Assembly: GCF_022387135.1 (NCBI RefSeq)
Contig: NZ_CP092462.1
Span: forward strand, 3,348,001 to 3,412,000
Length of the DNA: 64,000 nucleotides
Origin: Comamonas sp. B21-038
GTDB taxonomy: Bacteria > Pseudomonadota > Gammaproteobacteria > Burkholderiales > Burkholderiaceae_C
Direction of reading: 5' to 3'
Below, piece after piece: positions 9,036 to 18,200 of the stretch. The notes beneath the pieces are model-generated. The model was not told the DNA's origin. It saw only the letters and a list, made by a program, of their open reading frames with translations, and searched no databases. Each line of letters begins with the position of its first letter. Within the stretch, counting starts at the first letter, position 1. The position numbers were made by a program, and so were the translations under genes.

Positions 9036-9716
9036 TTAGTTGGCCGCTTGTTTGCTGCGAAAGCGCGACTCGGGCACGATTTGCAGCGGGCCGTCCAGAC
9101 TGCCGATGTAGTTGGCCAGCGCCTTCATCTCGGCATGGGTGAGTTGCTTGGCCATGCCCACCATGATCGGGTGGTTGCGTCCGATGCGCGCGTTCTTCTC
9201 GACGGTATAGGACTTCAGCGCCGCGTACAGATAGTCCGGGTGCTGGCCACCCAGCTTGGCATACGAAGGATCGAGCGGCTTGGAGAAGTTGTCGCCATGG
9301 CAGCTGACGCAGGTGCCTTTTTTCAGCAGTTCCGCCACCTCGGCGCTGGGCACCTTCGATGGTTTGTCCGCCAGCTTGGTTTCACCCACCGTGTGCTGCG
9401 CATAGTACGCAGCCAGATCGGCAATGTCCTGCTCGCTCAGCGAATCGGCAATCGCGCGCATCGTCGGGTGCTTGCGGTCACCCTTCTTGTAGGCGTGCAG
9501 AGCGGCATCGATGTACTTCTCGCTCTGGCCCGAAATCTTGGGCACCTGGTAGACCTCGGGGAAGCTGGCCTTGTAGCCCACAATGCCGTGGCAGCCAATG
9601 CACATCGCTACCTTGCCCTCAGCCGCCTTGGCGTTGCCCTTGATCTCCTGCGCGCAGACTGCGCCGGTCGCTGACGCGACAAGCAAGGCAAATATCGTGG
9701 TCCATCTTTTATTCAT
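9036..9716 (-). CDS. Periplasmic diheme cytochrome c (c4-type)
   Basis: 226 residues from the ATG at 9716 (GTG at 9725 is an alternative). A cleavable signal peptide ends at about AVCAQ. Two tandem class I cytochrome domains follow, with heme sites CIGCH and CVSCH and candidate Met ligands in HPTMRAI and HPIMVGM. The arrangement matches c4 cytochromes, which shuttle electrons in the periplasm, often to terminal oxidases. Monocistronic; convergent with the DUF1841 gene (21-base gap). A perfect palindrome covers its start codon. Confidence 0.92.
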   Translation of the reverse strand: MNKRWTTIFALLVASATGAVCAQEIKGNAKAAEGKVAMCIGCHGIVGYKASFPEVYQVPKISGQSEKYIDAALHAYKKGDRKHPTMRAIADSLSEQDIADLAAYYAQHTVGETKLADKPSKVPSAEVAELLKKGTCVSCHGDNFSKPLDPSYAKLGGQHPDYLYAALKSYTVEKNARIGRNHPIMVGMAKQLTHAEMKALANYIGSLDGPLQIVPESRFRSKQAAN

Positions 9717-9728
9717 TGTGCGCACAAT
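9715..9728. promoter_or_regulatory. 14-bp perfect palindrome over the cytochrome start codon
   Basis: ATTGTGCGCACAAT is perfectly self-complementary and overlaps two bases of the ATG of the diheme cytochrome gene. No Shine-Dalgarno is visible upstream of that ATG. It may be an operator or an mRNA hairpin hiding the start codon. Confidence 0.4.
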
Positions 9729-9819
9729 CGTGTGGTTCAGGCCACCGCAGTGATGCGGAGATCTGGGTTTATAGTCAACGCTGTACCGGCCCCGTCATCA
9801 CGATTCTGCATCCACTTCC

Positions 9820-10674
9820 ATGAAATTCCAAGGCACACAGAACTACGTCGCGACCAATGACCTCATGCTGGCGGTCAATGCGGCAATTACCCTTCAAAGA
9901 CCGCTTCTCGTCAAGGGGGAACCAGGGACAGGGAAAACCATGCTGGCGGAGGAGGTTGCACAGGCGTTAGGCATGCCGCTGCTGCAGTGGCACATCAAGT
10001 CCACGACCAAGGCGCAGCAGGGTTTGTATGAATACGATGCGGTCAGTCGTCTGCGTGACAGCCAGCTCGCCGACCCCGAGAGCGCAAGCCGCGTCAAGGA
10101 CATCAACAACTACATCATCAAGGGCGTGCTGTGGCAGGCCTTCACCGCCGACCAGCCGGTGGCACTGCTGATCGACGAGATCGACAAGGCGGATATCGAA
10201 TTCCCCAATGATCTCTTGCGTGAAATCGATCGGATGGAGTTCTACTGCTACGAGACACGCCAGATGATCCGCGCCAAGCACCGCCCGCTGGTGGTCATCA
10301 CGTCGAACAACGAAAAAGAGCTGCCCGATGCCTTCCTGCGCCGCTGCTTTTTCCACTACATCCGCTTCCCCGATGCCGAGACCATGCAGCAGATCGTGGC
10401 CGTGCACTTCCCCAAGCTCAAGCAAGAGCTGCTGTCGGCCGCAATGAAGGTGTTCTTCGACATCCGCAACCTGCCGGGCCTGAAGAAAAAACCGTCTACC
10501 AGCGAGCTGATCGACTGGCTCAAACTGCTGGTGGCCGAAGACATTCCGCCCGAGGTTCTGCAAACGGCCGACCAGAAGATCGCCATCCCGCCGCTGGTGG
10601 GTGCGCTGCTGAAAAACGAGCAGGATGTGAGCCTGTTTGAAAAGCTGGTCTTCATGAACCAGCGCAACCGCTGA
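9820..10674 (+). CDS. MoxR-type AAA+ ATPase
   Basis: 284 residues. Walker A GEPGTGKT at 33-40, Walker B ALLIDEIDKAD at about 112-122, sensor region VVITSNNEKELPDAFLRRC. MoxR ATPases act as chaperones with VWA-domain partners to insert cofactors or assemble complexes. The likely partner is the CoxE-like VWA gene at 12197, separated here by three small genes. A -10-like element (TATAGT) lies upstream around 9770. Family secure; client unknown. Confidence 0.92.
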   Translation: MKFQGTQNYVATNDLMLAVNAAITLQRPLLVKGEPGTGKTMLAEEVAQALGMPLLQWHIKSTTKAQQGLYEYDAVSRLRDSQLADPESASRVKDINNYIIKGVLWQAFTADQPVALLIDEIDKADIEFPNDLLREIDRMEFYCYETRQMIRAKHRPLVVITSNNEKELPDAFLRRCFFHYIRFPDAETMQQIVAVHFPKLKQELLSAAMKVFFDIRNLPGLKKKPSTSELIDWLKLLVAEDIPPEVLQTADQKIAIPPLVGALLKNEQDVSLFEKLVFMNQRNR

Positions 10675-10681
10675 CGCTGCC

Positions 10682-10912
10682 ATGGCCACGCCGCAGCAAC
10701 TGCTGATCGAAGGGCTGAGCGACGCGGCCGGTTTTCTGGTGGGCGCGCTGCTGGGCTGGGGCATTGCCACGCTGCTGGGCTGGCAGTTGTTCTCCGAAGG
10801 CTATGGCGCCGGCAGCATTGCCGCGATTGTGCTGGTCGGCCTGGGCGGTGGCGCGGGCTTGCAATTGGCCCGGCGCTGGCGCAGCCGCCGCCCCTCCAAC
10901 CCTGAACGCTGA
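10682..10912 (+). CDS. Small two-helix membrane protein
   Basis: 76 residues, starting 7 bases after the MoxR stop. Two hydrophobic segments (about 14-34 and 44-60) are rich in Gly, followed by a basic tail RRWRSRRPSNPER, suggesting an inner-membrane protein with the positive end in the cytoplasm. Not recognised as a named family. Tight spacing implies co-transcription with moxR and the acetyltransferase that follows. Confidence 0.7.
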   Translation: MATPQQLLIEGLSDAAGFLVGALLGWGIATLLGWQLFSEGYGAGSIAAIVLVGLGGGAGLQLARRWRSRRPSNPER

Positions 10913-10926
10913 ATAGAAAGAGGCAT

Positions 10927-11520
10927 ATGGCCTTCGTTGAACCCGTTGAACTGCGCGCCCGTGGCGTGCTGCTGACCCCGCTGACCCTGGCGCATGAGGC
11001 GGGCCTGCGTGCTGCCGCGCAGGATGGCGAGCTGTGGAACATCCGCGTGACCTCGGTACCCGAGCCGGAAAACACCCGCGCCTATATCGAGCAGGCCCTG
11101 GCGATGCGCGATGCTGGCAGCCGCATGCCCTTTGCGGTGGTGGACGAGGCCAGCGGCCAGTTGCTGGGCACCAGCAGCTACCACGACATCGTGCCCGCAT
11201 TGAAGCGCGTCGAGATTGGCTACACCTGGTATGCGCGCAGCGTGCAGCGCAGCCATGTCAACACCACCTGCAAGCTGCTGCTGCTGACCCACGCTTTCGA
11301 GACACTGGGCGCTGCCGTTGTGGGCTGGCGCACCGACAACTACAACTTCGCCAGCCAGCGAGCGATCGAGCGCCTGGGCGCCAAGAAGGACGGCGTCATC
11401 CGCCACCATGCGCCGCGCCGCGATGGCACCGTACGGGACACCGTGCTCTACAGCATGCTGGCCGGCGAATGGCCCGAGGCCAAGGCCCAGCTGCTGTACC
11501 TGCTGGACCAGCCGCGCTGA
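10927..11520 (+). CDS. GNAT family N-acetyltransferase (RimJ/RimL-like)
   Basis: 197 residues. The fold is suggested by PFAVVDEASGQLLGTSSYHD, then VEIGYTWYARSVQRSHVNTTCKLLLLTHAFE and VGWRTDNYNFASQRAIERLGAKKDG, the typical GNAT layout for acetyl-CoA-dependent N-acetylation of proteins or small molecules. Substrate unknown. AGAAAGAGG precedes the ATG as Shine-Dalgarno. Third gene of the moxR run; converges with the next hypothetical gene. Confidence 0.9.
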   Translation: MAFVEPVELRARGVLLTPLTLAHEAGLRAAAQDGELWNIRVTSVPEPENTRAYIEQALAMRDAGSRMPFAVVDEASGQLLGTSSYHDIVPALKRVEIGYTWYARSVQRSHVNTTCKLLLLTHAFETLGAAVVGWRTDNYNFASQRAIERLGAKKDGVIRHHAPRRDGTVRDTVLYSMLAGEWPEAKAQLLYLLDQPR

Positions 11521-11539
11521 GACTTCAAGAGCTGCCAGC

Positions 11540-12124
11540 TCAGGCAGTCTGCAGGTTCAACACGCCTAGATACTGCTCCGGCAGAATCTGGCGCAGATGG
11601 GTTTTGACGTTGTCGGCATAGCCGGTATTGGTCATCTGCTCCAGAAAGCTGACCATGTCCACCAGGCCCAGCAGCAACTCGGTCTCATCGCTGGCCTGCT
11701 GCACCCGTACGGCCAGCGCCATCGCATCGGCACTGCGCTGCATCTGCAAAATCCCCACCGCATACATCTTGCAGCCGGCCAGCGAGCGTTTGCTGCCATG
11801 GCTGGCCCGCGTCTGCTCCACATATGCAGCCGCCACCGGTGCGGATGCGGGCCGAGCAGGCGATGGGGGTGCGGGCGTGCCTGGCGGGACCGGAGGCGCG
11901 GCAGGTGGTAAGGGCGGAGGCGGTGCTGCGGACTGCTGCGTGGCCAGATAGCCGGACAGGACCAAGGCATCCAGCACACTGCCCGCGCTGTCCCCGACCC
12001 AACGCGCAATCTCTTGACGTGAGCGCTGGCCGTCGCACAAGATCAGAATCTGGCGCTCCTGCACGGACAGGCTGCCGCGATCCCGCAAAGCCTGGCGTGC
12101 CTTGTCCGTTTTGATCATCACCAT
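11540..12124 (-). CDS. Hypothetical protein with winged-helix-like head and proline-rich linker
   Basis: 194 residues, no signal peptide. Residues 1-62 (ERQILILCDGQRSRQEIARW...VLDALVLSGYLA) look like a winged-helix fold. A Pro/Ala-rich linker spans about 63-95, and the C-terminal helical part (about 110-194) includes LLGLVDMVSFLEQMTNTGYAD. GGAAGG lies 9 bases before the ATG, supporting the start at 12124. Divergent from the VWA gene (72-base gap). Not recognised; perhaps a regulatory or adaptor protein. Confidence 0.65.
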   Translation of the reverse strand: MVMIKTDKARQALRDRGSLSVQERQILILCDGQRSRQEIARWVGDSAGSVLDALVLSGYLATQQSAAPPPPLPPAAPPVPPGTPAPPSPARPASAPVAAAYVEQTRASHGSKRSLAGCKMYAVGILQMQRSADAMALAVRVQQASDETELLLGLVDMVSFLEQMTNTGYADNVKTHLRQILPEQYLGVLNLQTA

Positions 12125-12196
12125 GACAGCTAGCCTTCCGAGTACCCGTTAGACTGGAGAGGCTAGCGCCAAACTGTTACGGATTGTTTACAAACC

Positions 12197-13384
12197 ATGT
12201 TGATAGACTTTTTCTACACCTTGCGCGCGGCCAAGTTGCCGGTGTCGGTCAAGGAGCTGCTGACGCTGCTTGAAGCACTGGACAAGGGCCTGGCCGGTCC
12301 CCGCTCCCAGGATGCCTGGAGCCTGGACGACTTCTATTTCCTGGCGCGGCTTTGCCTGGTCAAGGATGAAAAGCTGTTCGACAAGTTCGACCAGGCCTTT
12401 GGCGCCTATTTCAAGGGCATGGAAATGCTCACCGACTGGAAGAAGGAGCTGCCCGAGGACTGGCTCAAGCAGGTGCTGGAAAAAGAGCTGAGTGCCGAAG
12501 AAAAGGCCGCCATCGAGGCGATGGGCTGGGATGCGCTGATGGAGACGCTCAAAAAGCGCCTGGAAGAGCAAAAAGGCCGGCACGAGGGCGGCAGCAAATG
12601 GATCGGCACCAACGGCACCAGCCCCTTTGGCCATGGTGGCTACAACCCGGCCGGCGTGCGCATTGGCGGCCCGGGCAAGAGCCGCAGCGCCGTCAAGGTC
12701 TGGGAGCAGCGGGCCTACCGCGATTACGACGACACCCAGGAGTTGGGCACCCGCAATATCAAGGTGGCACTGCGCCGCCTGCGCCGCTTTGCCCGCGAAG
12801 GCAACGACCTGGAGCTGGACCTGCCCGACACCATCCGCGCCACGGCGGCCAATGCCGGCTACCTCGACATCAAGATGGTGCCCGAGCGCCATAACCATGT
12901 GAAAGTGCTGCTGCTGATGGACGTGGGCGGCACGATGGACGACCACATCCAGCGGGTCGAGGAGTTGTTCAGCGCTGTCAAAAGCGAGTTCAAGCACCTC
13001 GAGTTCTACTACTTCCATAACTGTGTCTACGACTACATGTGGAAGAACAACAAGCGCCGCTACGCCGAGAAATTTCCGACCTGGGACATCATCCGAAAAT
13101 ACAACAAAGATTACAAACTGATCTTTGTCGGCGATGCAACAATGAGTCCATACGAAGTCCTACAAGCAGGAGGCTCTGTTGAGTACAACAATGAGGAACC
13201 TGGAGCCGAGTGGCTTAAACGATTGACCCATGCCTTTCCAAAACACGCCTGGATCAATCCGGAGCCGCAAGGCGTGTGGCAATACCGCCAAAGCATCAGC
13301 CTGATACAACAACTCGTAGGTGACCGCATGTTTCCCCTGTCGCTCAAAGGGCTGGAGGACACGATGCGTTTGCTGTCAAAGTGA
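12197..13384 (+). CDS. CoxE-like VWA domain protein, MoxR partner
   Basis: 395 residues. The N-terminal part is helical and rich in Lys/Glu (about 1-130). The C-terminal von Willebrand A fold begins around 230 with VKVLLLMDVGGTMDDHI, and the MIDAS metal motif reads DVGGT rather than DxSxS. Proteins of this kind work with MoxR ATPases in metal-centre or complex assembly (CoxE in CO dehydrogenase maturation). Its TGA overlaps the last codon region before tamA (2-base gap), so tamA and tamB may be read from the same transcript. Confidence 0.88.
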   Translation: MLIDFFYTLRAAKLPVSVKELLTLLEALDKGLAGPRSQDAWSLDDFYFLARLCLVKDEKLFDKFDQAFGAYFKGMEMLTDWKKELPEDWLKQVLEKELSAEEKAAIEAMGWDALMETLKKRLEEQKGRHEGGSKWIGTNGTSPFGHGGYNPAGVRIGGPGKSRSAVKVWEQRAYRDYDDTQELGTRNIKVALRRLRRFAREGNDLELDLPDTIRATAANAGYLDIKMVPERHNHVKVLLLMDVGGTMDDHIQRVEELFSAVKSEFKHLEFYYFHNCVYDYMWKNNKRRYAEKFPTWDIIRKYNKDYKLIFVGDATMSPYEVLQAGGSVEYNNEEPGAEWLKRLTHAFPKHAWINPEPQGVWQYRQSISLIQQLVGDRMFPLSLKGLEDTMRLLSK

Positions 13385-13386
13385 CC

Positions 13387-15273
13387 ATGCGCCAACGTCT
13401 GACGACGCCGGTCCTGCCGGCGTTTTTTATTCTTACTGCTGCTCTGCTTGCAGGCTGCAGCAGCACCCCCAAGGGCGACGACGCGGAGGATTCCGCGACG
13501 CATGCCAGCAGCGAACCCGCGTTTGATATCACCGTCAAGGCCCCCAAGGAGGTGCGCGAGTACCTGGAGCAGCACCTGGAGCTCAAACGCTATCGCAACT
13601 TTCCCGGGCTGCAGATGAGCGAGATGACACGCCTGCTGGGCAGTGCCGATGAAGACGTGCGCGAGCTGCTGGGCACCTTGGGTTACTTCAGCCCGGAGAT
13701 CAAGATCGATGCCTACGACACCGGCACCGCGCCCGCCGACACCGGCATCTCGACAGACAACAGCCAGGCACGCCCCCAGTTGCTGATCGAGGTCGAACCC
13801 GGCCCGCAGACCAAGGTGACCGAGGTCGAGCTGGACTACAGCGGTGAAGTCACCCAGGAAAAGAACTTTGCCGCGCGCCGCGCGCGCTTTCAACGCAACT
13901 GGGATCTGCAGCCCGGTGAGGGCTTTACCCAAAAAGGCTGGAGCAGCGCCAAGTCCGAAGGCCTGCGCAGCCTGCAGCGCAACCGCTACCCCACCGCCAA
14001 GATCAGCAACAGCCAGGCCAACATCGACGGCGATACCAACGAGGCCAAGCTGTCAGTGGGCTATGACAGCGGCCCGCTCTACAAGTTCGGCCCGCTGCGC
14101 ATCGAGGGGACCGAGCGTTACGACGCTGAAGGCATCGCCCGCATTGCCCGCTTGCCCAGCGGCCAGAACTACAGCGAAACCGACATGCTCGATGCCCAGA
14201 CCCGGCTGGCCGCCAGCGGCTATTACGATTCGGTCTTTCTGACCTTGGACACCGACACCGCCAATCCCAAGGAAGCGCCGGTCATTGCCCAGGTGCGTGA
14301 AGCCAAGCTGCAAAAGGTGGTGTTTGGTATCGGTATGTCGACCGACACCGGGCCGCGTCTGAGCCTGGACCACATCCACAACAAGATGCCCGGGCTGGGA
14401 TGGCGGGCCGTGAGCAAGTTCTCTTTTGAACGCGACAAGAAGCTGCTGTCCACCGAATGGACCGATCTGCCCAAGGAAAGTGGCTGGGCCTATTTTGGCG
14501 CCGGCGAGGTCAAGCGCGAACTCAATGGCGACTTCACCGTCAACTCCATGCAGCTGCGCGGTGGTCACAAGAAAAGCTCGGACCATATCGACCGCAGCGC
14601 TTTCCTGCAGTACGACTTCTCCTCGGTGCAGGGCCAGGAAAGAATCCCCTCCAGTAGCGCCTTGAGCGTCAATTACGGCTGGACGGGCCGCTACTTCAAC
14701 AACAATACCGACCCCACGCGCGGCTACGGCATTGCCGCCGAGCTGGGTGCCGGCTACACCATCACACCAGAGCGCGAGCCCTTTGTGCGCAGCCTGCTGC
14801 GCTGGCAGGGCTTTGTGCCGGCAGGCAAGGTCACAGCGCCCAATGGCAGCTCGCGCAGCGCGCGCATTGCGCTGCGGGCCGAAGGCGGCGCCATCATGGC
14901 CAAGGATTCGGCCGTGATCCCTGCGACCCAGCTGTTCATCACCGGCGGCGACACCACCGTGCGGGGCTATGGCTACAAGAAGATCGGTACCCGCATTGCG
15001 GGCGACCAGGTCTATGGCGGCCGCTACATGTACGTGGGCAGCGTCGAGTACCAGCGCCCCCTCGTACGCAATGGCGAGATCAGCGCCTGGGAATCGGCGG
15101 TGTTTGCCGACGTAGGCTCGGTCGCCGACAAGGCCGGTGATCTGACCCCCTTCTGGGGCATTGGCACCGGATTGCGCTGGCGCAGCCCGGTCGGTGCGCT
15201 GCAGGCCGATGTGGCCTATGGCCTCAAAGATGAACGCTTCCGCTTGCACTTGCGTCTGGGATACAGCTTCTAA
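13387..15273 (+). CDS. tamA: TamA-like outer-membrane assembly factor with lipoprotein signal
   Basis: 628 residues. POTRA-like repeats run from about 45 to 290 (FGPLRIEGTERYDAEGIARI, AASGYYDSVFLTLD), and a C-terminal BamA/Omp85 barrel spans about 320-628, with the VRGYGY motif (LFITGGDTTVRGYGY) and a C-terminal aromatic, GYSF. TamA with TamB moves phospholipids and helps insert outer-membrane proteins. The N-terminus is a lipoprotein signal (LTAALLAGCSS, C24), which is not the usual signal peptide of an Omp85 barrel. tamB starts 2 bases after the stop. Confidence 0.92.
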   Translation: MRQRLTTPVLPAFFILTAALLAGCSSTPKGDDAEDSATHASSEPAFDITVKAPKEVREYLEQHLELKRYRNFPGLQMSEMTRLLGSADEDVRELLGTLGYFSPEIKIDAYDTGTAPADTGISTDNSQARPQLLIEVEPGPQTKVTEVELDYSGEVTQEKNFAARRARFQRNWDLQPGEGFTQKGWSSAKSEGLRSLQRNRYPTAKISNSQANIDGDTNEAKLSVGYDSGPLYKFGPLRIEGTERYDAEGIARIARLPSGQNYSETDMLDAQTRLAASGYYDSVFLTLDTDTANPKEAPVIAQVREAKLQKVVFGIGMSTDTGPRLSLDHIHNKMPGLGWRAVSKFSFERDKKLLSTEWTDLPKESGWAYFGAGEVKRELNGDFTVNSMQLRGGHKKSSDHIDRSAFLQYDFSSVQGQERIPSSSALSVNYGWTGRYFNNNTDPTRGYGIAAELGAGYTITPEREPFVRSLLRWQGFVPAGKVTAPNGSSRSARIALRAEGGAIMAKDSAVIPATQLFITGGDTTVRGYGYKKIGTRIAGDQVYGGRYMYVGSVEYQRPLVRNGEISAWESAVFADVGSVADKAGDLTPFWGIGTGLRWRSPVGALQADVAYGLKDERFRLHLRLGYSF

Positions 15274-15275
15274 AA

Positions 15276-18200
15276 ATGGCAGATACACACGCTATTGCAC
15301 CTCCGGCCAGCGCGGCGCCTGCTGCGGCGTCTCCGCCCAGCGGCCCCCGTTCCCCTCAAAAGCGCAGTGGATGGCGGCGCGCCGCACGCTACTTGCTGTG
15401 GTTGCTGCTTGCCCTCATCGTGCTGCTGGTGGCCTTGCTGGGCGGCGCCTGGTGGTGGACGGGGCAGAACGATTCGCTGGCCCGCACCATCACCCTGGCC
15501 CAGCGCTTTTTGCCGGCCGACATGCAACTGCAGGCGCAGGATGTGCAAGGCAGCCTGCGCGGCGGTGGCAGCATCGGCCAACTGCAATGGAGCAACCCGT
15601 CGCTGAGCGTGCAGGTGGACCAGGCCACCATCGGCTGGAGCCTGGACAAGATTCTGGACCGCGAGCTGCGTCTGGCGCCCATTCATATCGCCAAGGTCAC
15701 CATCACGCCTTCGGGCATCGACAAGCCCAAGGAGCCGACCAAGCCTCTGGAGCAGTTACCGCTGCCGCTGCGTGTGCTGGAGGTGCCTTTTACGGTGGAT
15801 GAAATCGTCTGGGCCGCGCCGCAGCCCGTCACCGTCACGCAGCTGCAGGGCCACTACCTCTACGCCGCTGACAAGCACCAGCTGCAGATCGACCAGGTCG
15901 AAGCCTTCAACAGCCGCCTGCAGCTCAAAGCGGATGTGGATGCACTGGCGCCGATGCAGACCAGCGCCAAGCTGAAAGCACAACTGGACCAGCCTGCCAC
16001 CGATGCCCTGCCCGCCATCCTGGCAGATGCCGTTGTGCAGGTCACGGGGACCTTGTCGGGCCTGGATGCCGCTTTGCGTGTGCAGGCCCAGGTCAATCCC
16101 CAGTTGCCCGCTGCAACGGCCAAGGCGGCGGACACCCCACCCGCGCCAGCCCCCGGCAACAAAAAAACCGCCAACAAGGCACCCTCGGCCCAGGAGAAAG
16201 CCGCCAAGGCCCAGGCCGCCCGCTCGGCCCAGGCACTGGCCAGCGCCGCGCCCATGCAGGCCCATGTGAATGCCACCGTCTACCCCTGGCGCCCCTGGCC
16301 GCTGGGCCCGGCACAGGCGCAGTTGCAAAGCGTCAACCTGGGCGCCTTCTTGCCCAGCCTGCCCACCACCTTGCTCAACGGCCAGTTGGCGGTGAGCGAG
16401 GCAGCGCCCGAGCTGGTCAGCAGCACCCATGCCGCCCATCCCGCACCAGCACTGGTGGATGTGCCGGTGGACCCCACGGCCGGCAAGGCCGATGCCACCA
16501 CTTCTGCCGATGCCCAGGATGCCGCCCCCGCAACGCCCCCTGCGCTGCTGCCCGTGCCGCTGGATATCCAGGTCGATATCAAGAACGCCCTGCCCGGCCC
16601 CATCAACCACCAGCACCTGCCGGTCAGCGCCGTGCAGACCCACGCGTTGTTTGACGGCCAGCGCGTGGATGTCCTTGAAGGCAGCCAGGTGCAACTGGGC
16701 AGCGGCAGCCTGACCGCCCAGGGCCACTACCGCCTGGCAGACCACCATGCCGGCATCCAGGCGGCGCTGCGCGCCATCAACCCGGCGCTGGTCGATACCC
16801 GCATCGACAGCGCGCCGCTGTCCGGCACCCTGTCGGCCCAGTCGCAGAACGAGGCCATTGTTTTTGACGCCAACATCACCTCCGACCGCCGCACGCCGGC
16901 CAAGGCTACGGCGGCCAGCACCAGCTTGCCGATCGACCGCGTGGTCGCCAAGGGCCAGTGGAAAGCACCCGAGCTGCAGCTGCAAAGCGCGCAGATCGAT
17001 GCATTGGGCGCCCACATCAACGCCAAGCAGTTGACCGCCAATATCGACCAGCGCAGCGGCGCGGGTGAGCTGTCGGTGCAGGCACCCGGTGCCAATCTGG
17101 ATGCCAAGGCCCAGGCCACGCCTCAGCAAGGCCAGGGCAATGTCTTGCTGCGGCTGAGCAGCGCCGAGCAACTGCTGCAGTGGCTGCGCAAGGTGCCGGG
17201 CATGGCCCAGGCGCTGCCCGAGGGCATGCTGGCCCAGGGCAGCCTGGATGCCAGGCTGCGCTTTAGCGGTGGCTATGGTGATGCGCTGCGCCAGCTGCAG
17301 CAGGCCGGCCTGCTGGCCCGATTGCCAGAGGGCATTCCCTCTGGTGGCCAGCCCTTTGCACTCGATGCCAGCATCACCACCCCGCAGCTGAGCGTGCGCC
17401 CCAGCGCCGATGCCGCCGACTTGTGGCAGCTGCGCGATACCGAGCTGGCCCTGGTCGGCAACCTCAAAAAGGTGCAACTGGACCTGCGCACGCAAGCCCA
17501 GCATGGCGAGCAGCAAATGGCCGCCCAGGTCAGCCTGGCGGCCAACAGCACGGCCGCCCAGCGGTGGAGTGGCGCATTGAGCAAACTGCAAGCCCGCGCG
17601 ACGCTGCCGCCCAACAAGGAGCCCTGGCAGGTACAGCTGCAGCAGCCATTGGACTTCCAACTGCAGCTGCCCGCCGGCAACCAGCCCCTGCGCGCCAGCA
17701 CCGGCGCCAGCCAGTTACAGCTGACCAGCCCCCAGCCCGGCACGGTCACCTTGCAATGGAACCCCTTGCAGTTCAGCCAGGGGGCGGACAAGGCTGTGCA
17801 GTTGCAGAGCACGGGCACCCTGCAAGGCCTGCCTGTGCGCTGGATTCGCGCCTTCCAAAAGCCCGATCCGAGCCAGGCGCAAAAGCACAGCCCGCTTGAT
17901 TCAGACTTGGTGGTCCAGGGCCGTTGGGAGGTCAACACGCAAAACGGCCTCAATGCCAAGCTCGAGATCGAGCGCGCCAGCGGCGATCTGCAGCTGCACA
18001 CCCAGGGCAGCGCGCCGAAGAACGTGACCTTCCACTCCAGTGGCAAGGAAGGCGCCATCTCCAAGGCCTTCTCGGCAGAGGGTCAGACCGTCATCGCGCG
18101 CATCCGCACTGCCAAGGTGGAAGTGACCGTGCAAGACCGCCAGGTGCGCAGCCGCGTGCAGTGGGATTCGGTCAACGCCGGTCAGCTGACGGCCGATGTG

